DNA of 64,000 bases from Streptomyces sp. NBC_00237 (GTDB lineage Bacteria > Actinomycetota > Actinomycetes > Streptomycetales > Streptomycetaceae): positions 186,001-250,000 of the forward strand of contig NZ_JAPEMT010000001.1 in NCBI RefSeq assembly GCF_026342435.1, written 5' to 3'. The notes under the pieces were generated by a model. It was not told the DNA's origin, made no database searches, and saw only the letters and a list, made by a program, of their open reading frames with translations. Positions 56,604 through 64,000 of the stretch are shown piece after piece (within the stretch, counting starts at the first letter, position 1; every line of letters starts with the position of its first letter). Position numbers and translations under genes: made by a program.

Positions 56604-57485
56604 ATGGAGCTCGGTCTCGTCGGCCTCGGCAAGATGGGCGGCAACATGCGCGAGCGCATCCGCCGCGCAGGCCACACCGTCATCGGTTACGACCGCAACG
56701 CGGACGTCGCGGACGTCCACAGCCTGGAAGAGCTCGTGGGCAAGCTCAAGGGCCCGCGCGTCGTCTGGGTCATGGTCCCCGCGGGTGACGCGACCCAGTC
56801 CACGATCGACGCCCTGGGCGAGCTGCTCTCCCCCGGCGACGTGGTCGTCGACGGCGGGAACTCGCGCTGGACGGACGACGAGAAGCACGCGGAGGAGCTG
56901 AAGGCCAAGGGCATCGGCTTCGTCGACTGCGGCGTCTCCGGCGGCGTCTGGGGCCTGGAGAACGGCTACGCGCTGATGTACGGCGGCGACGCCGACGACG
57001 TCGCGAAGGTCCAGCCGGTCTTCGACGCCCTCAAGCCCGAGGGCGAGTTCGGCTCGGTCCACGCGGGCAAGGTCGGCGCCGGCCACTTCGCGAAGATGGT
57101 CCACAACGGCATCGAGTACGCCATGATGCAGGCGTACGCCGAGGGCTGGGAGCTCCTGGAGAAGGTCGACTCCGTCACCGACGTGCGCGAGGTCTTCCGC
57201 TCCTGGCAGGAGGGCACGGTCATCCGTTCCTGGCTGCTGGACCTCGCGGTCAACGCGCTCGACGACGACGAGCACCTGGAGGGCCTGCGCGGCTACGCCG
57301 CCGACTCCGGCGAGGGCCGCTGGACCGTCGAGGCCGCCATCGACAACGCCGTGCCGCTGCCCGCGATCACGGCCTCCCTGTTCGCCCGCTTCGCGTCGCG
57401 TCAGGACGACTCCCCGCAGATGAAGATGATCGCCGCGCTGCGCAACCAGTTCGGCGGCCACGCGGTCGAGTCGAACAAGAAGTAA
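56604..57485 (+). CDS. gnd: 6-phosphogluconate dehydrogenase, decarboxylating (short actinobacterial form)
   Basis: The 293-aa protein has the Rossmann motif LGLVGLGKMGGNMRERIRRAGH, the substrate motif CGVSGGVWGLENGYALMYGG, and the catalytic HFAKMVHNGIEYAMMQAYAEG. The short form (about 300 aa) is common in actinobacteria and often NAD-linked. It produces ribulose 5-phosphate. Its place between dnaN and recF is conserved in Streptomyces. AAGGA precedes the ATG. Confidence 0.93.
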   Translation: MELGLVGLGKMGGNMRERIRRAGHTVIGYDRNADVADVHSLEELVGKLKGPRVVWVMVPAGDATQSTIDALGELLSPGDVVVDGGNSRWTDDEKHAEELKAKGIGFVDCGVSGGVWGLENGYALMYGGDADDVAKVQPVFDALKPEGEFGSVHAGKVGAGHFAKMVHNGIEYAMMQAYAEGWELLEKVDSVTDVREVFRSWQEGTVIRSWLLDLAVNALDDDEHLEGLRGYAADSGEGRWTVEAAIDNAVPLPAITASLFARFASRQDDSPQMKMIAALRNQFGGHAVESNKK

Positions 57486-57530
57486 GCACCGTAGAAGTAA
57501 GCGCGGTCGGGGGAAGGTCGGCGCACCACC

Positions 57531-58652
57531 ATGCACGTCACGCATCTGTCGCTGGCCGACTTCCGCTCGTACGCCCGGGTCGAAGTTCCTCTCGACCCGG
57601 GCGTCACCGCCTTCGTGGGGGCGAACGGGCAGGGCAAGACCAACCTCGTCGAGGCGATCGGCTACCTCGCCACGCTCGGCAGCCACCGGGTGTCCTCGGA
57701 CGCCCCTCTCGTACGGATGGGCGCCGAACGGGCGGTCATCCGGGCGGCCGTCACCCAGGGCGAGCGCTCCCAACTGGTGGAGCTGGAGCTCAATCCGGGG
57801 CGCGCGAACCGTGCCCGTATCAACAGGTCCTCGCAGGTCAGACCGCGTGACGTGCTCGGCATCGTACGCACCGTGCTGTTCGCACCCGAGGACCTGGCCC
57901 TGGTGAAGGGCGACCCGGGCGAGCGCCGGAAGTTCCTGGACGAGCTGGTGACGGCGCGCTCCCCGCGCATGGCCGCGGTGCGGTCCGACTACGAGCGCGT
58001 CCTGAAGCAGCGCAACACCCTCCTCAAGTCGGCGGCGATGGCCAGGCGGCACGGCGGCCGGTCCATGGACATGTCCACCATCGACGTGTGGGACCAGCAC
58101 CTGGCGAAGGCCGGTGCGGAACTGCTCGCACAGCGCCTCGACCTGGTGGCGACGCTCCAGCCGCTGGCGGACAAGGCGTACGAGCAACTCGCGCCCGGCG
58201 GAGGCCCGTTGCTCCTGGAGTACCGCGGTTCCGCGCCCGGTGAGGGGCACACCCGCGAGGAGCTGTACGTGCAGTTGCTGGCGGCGCTGGCCGACGCGCG
58301 CAAGCAGGAGATCGAGCGGGGCGTGACGCTGGTCGGTCCGCACCGGGACGATCTGCTGCTGAAGCTCGGCCAGTTGCCCGCGAAGGGCTACGCGAGTCAC
58401 GGGGAGTCCTGGTCGTACGCGCTGGCGCTGCGGCTCGCCTCGTACGACCTGCTGCGTGCCGAGGGCAACGAGCCCGTGCTCGTCCTGGACGACGTCTTCG
58501 CCGAGCTGGATGTGCGGCGGCGGGAGCGGCTGGCGGAGCTGGTGGCGCCGGGTGAGCAGGTGCTGGTGACGGCGGCGGTGGACGACGACGTCCCGGGCGT
58601 GCTCTCGGGGGTCCGGTACGCGGTGGCCGACGGCGAGGTGACCCGGCTGTGA
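57531..58652 (+). CDS. recF: DNA replication and repair protein RecF
   Basis: The 373-aa SMC-like ATPase has Walker [15 protein letters not shown] (30-43), the RecF motif [23 protein letters not shown], and a signature/Walker B region ending [11 protein letters not shown]. It loads RecA on gapped DNA. The stop overlaps the DUF721 start by 4 bp. Confidence 0.97.
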   Translation: MHVTHLSLADFRSYARVEVPLDPGVTAFVGANGQGKTNLVEAIGYLATLGSHRVSSDAPLVRMGAERAVIRAAVTQGERSQLVELELNPGRANRARINRSSQVRPRDVLGIVRTVLFAPEDLALVKGDPGERRKFLDELVTARSPRMAAVRSDYERVLKQRNTLLKSAAMARRHGGRSMDMSTIDVWDQHLAKAGAELLAQRLDLVATLQPLADKAYEQLAPGGGPLLLEYRGSAPGEGHTREELYVQLLAALADARKQEIERGVTLVGPHRDDLLLKLGQLPAKGYASHGESWSYALALRLASYDLLRAEGNEPVLVLDDVFAELDVRRRERLAELVAPGEQVLVTAAVDDDVPGVLSGVRYAVADGEVTRL

Positions 58653-59197
58653 GTGACGAGAAGAAGGACGCCGCGCCCTCTCCGGCCGCGCCTGCGCAGT
58701 CTTCGGGCGTGGACCTCGCCCGGCAGGCCCTCGCCGCGGCGAAGGAGCAGGCTCGGGCGCGGGGAGCCGCGGCCCAGCAGAAGAAGACGGTGCGCCGCGG
58801 CGGGAGCATCCGGTCGGGTTCGGGGGCGGACGGCCGGGACCCGTTGAAGCTGGGCGCGGCGCTGGACCGGCTGAAGACGGAGCGCGGCTGGGAGATGCCG
58901 ATCGCGGTCAGCGGGGTGATGGGGCGCTGGAAGGACATCGTGGGCCCCGACGTCGCGCAGCATACCGAGCCGTTGAAGTACGACGAGGAAGAGCGGATTC
59001 TCTGGGTGCGCTGCACCTCCACGGCGTGGGTGACGCAGATGAAGTATTTGCAGCCCACGTTGCTGAAGCGGCTCAACGGGGAGCTCGGCCGGGACACCGT
59101 GCGACAGATCAGGCTGGAGGGCCCGAACGCGCCGCAGCGCCGGTACGGGCCGCTTCGGGCGCCGGGCAGCACGGGGCCCGGGGATACGTACGGCTAG
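58649..59197 (+). CDS. DUF721 (DciA-like) protein
   Basis: The 182-aa protein has a disordered Ala/Arg/Gln-rich N-terminal half and a C-terminal DUF721 domain ([20 protein letters not shown] ... [19 protein letters not shown]). Some DUF721 proteins (DciA) load the replicative helicase in bacteria lacking DnaC; Streptomyces lacks DnaC, which makes a helicase-loader role plausible. GTGA overlap with recF implies coupled translation. Confidence 0.9.
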   Translation: MSDEKKDAAPSPAAPAQSSGVDLARQALAAAKEQARARGAAAQQKKTVRRGGSIRSGSGADGRDPLKLGAALDRLKTERGWEMPIAVSGVMGRWKDIVGPDVAQHTEPLKYDEEERILWVRCTSTAWVTQMKYLQPTLLKRLNGELGRDTVRQIRLEGPNAPQRRYGPLRAPGSTGPGDTYG

Positions 59198-59212
59198 AGC
59201 GGATGCGTCCAT

Positions 59213-59251
59213 GTTTCACGTGAAACATGACAAGGATGTTTCACGTGAAAC
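59213..59251. other. Two parS sites
   Basis: Perfect copies at 59213-59226 and 59238-59251, upstream of gyrB. They are the only parS sites right of oriC in this window. Confidence 0.94.
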
Positions 59252-61654
<2,403 letters not shown>

Positions 61655-61696
61655 GTCGGTCCTTCGCTGACCGCTTCGAAAGGATTTTGACCAGCA

Positions 61697-64000
<2,304 letters not shown>

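Noticed and set aside
55083..58400. About 1,100-codon open frame on the minus strand across dnaN, gnd and recF
   Set aside because: Same cause; no recognisable domain, and it crosses the DnaA-box array of oriC.

Overview
The window is a block of linear-chromosome core DNA from a Streptomyces species (high-GC actinobacterium). It holds the replication origin and its flanking genes in the order known from that genus: rpmH-dnaA-oriC-dnaN-gnd-recF-DUF721-gyrB-gyrA on the right, with rnpA-yidD-yidC-jag-rsmG-parA-parB immediately to the left. Genus-level markers are the sporulation pair ssgR/ssgA, many 14-bp ParB sites (GTTTCACGTGAAAC), DnaA boxes of the form TTGTCCACA, a perfect SigR promoter before trxBA, and GC-rich third codon positions throughout. 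No rRNA, tRNA, CRISPR array, insertion sequence or prophage was seen. The species was not identified.

Layout. 1-9.4 kb: a truncated membrane protein gene, thiC under a TPP riboswitch, a YibE/F membrane protein, ssgA and its IclR-type activator ssgR, small membrane and cupin proteins, a PLP gamma-lyase-like enzyme and a LysR regulator. 9.4-17.5 kb: a mixed accessory stretch with a NUDIX hydrolase, a flavohemoprotein, a divergent MFS/MarR pair, an acetyltransferase, a beta-lactamase-fold serine hydrolase, a small TPR-like protein, and a MerR regulator fused to two sliding-clamp (DnaN) domains. 17.6-22.8 kb: dnaB, a MATE exporter, and the rpsF-ssb-rpsR-rplI operon. 23-30.3 kb: cell-wall genes, namely FemX-like aminoacyltransferase, alanine-racemase-like protein, a GT87-type glycosyltransferase and a class A penicillin-binding protein. 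30.6-35.4 kb: a PadR regulator with inositol-1-phosphate synthase, an MFS protein and a CCA-adding enzyme. 35.6-45.2 kb: a conserved run of DUF6049 exported protein, MurJ flippase, pseudokinase, ECF sigma factor SigM with its zinc anti-sigma factor, and the thioredoxin system trxBA. 45.2-64 kb: parAB, the rpmH-to-jag membrane-insertion cluster, oriC and the replication/gyrase genes; gyrA runs off the right end.

How the genes work together. DnaA opens oriC, DnaB unwinds, DnaN clamps the polymerase, SSB coats single strands, gyrase relieves supercoils, and ParA/ParB with sixteen nearby parS sites organise and segregate the origin. MurJ, FemX, the penicillin-binding protein and SsgA act in peptidoglycan synthesis and septation.

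The most unusual item is the MerR-clamp fusion gene beside dnaB. It has a textbook MerR promoter with a 19-bp spacer and an internal dyad. Next are a cluster of DnaA-box-like sites between dnaB and the MATE gene about 35 kb from oriC, parS sites inside three unrelated coding sequences that all specify the same peptide, and several short tandem duplications at gene ends.
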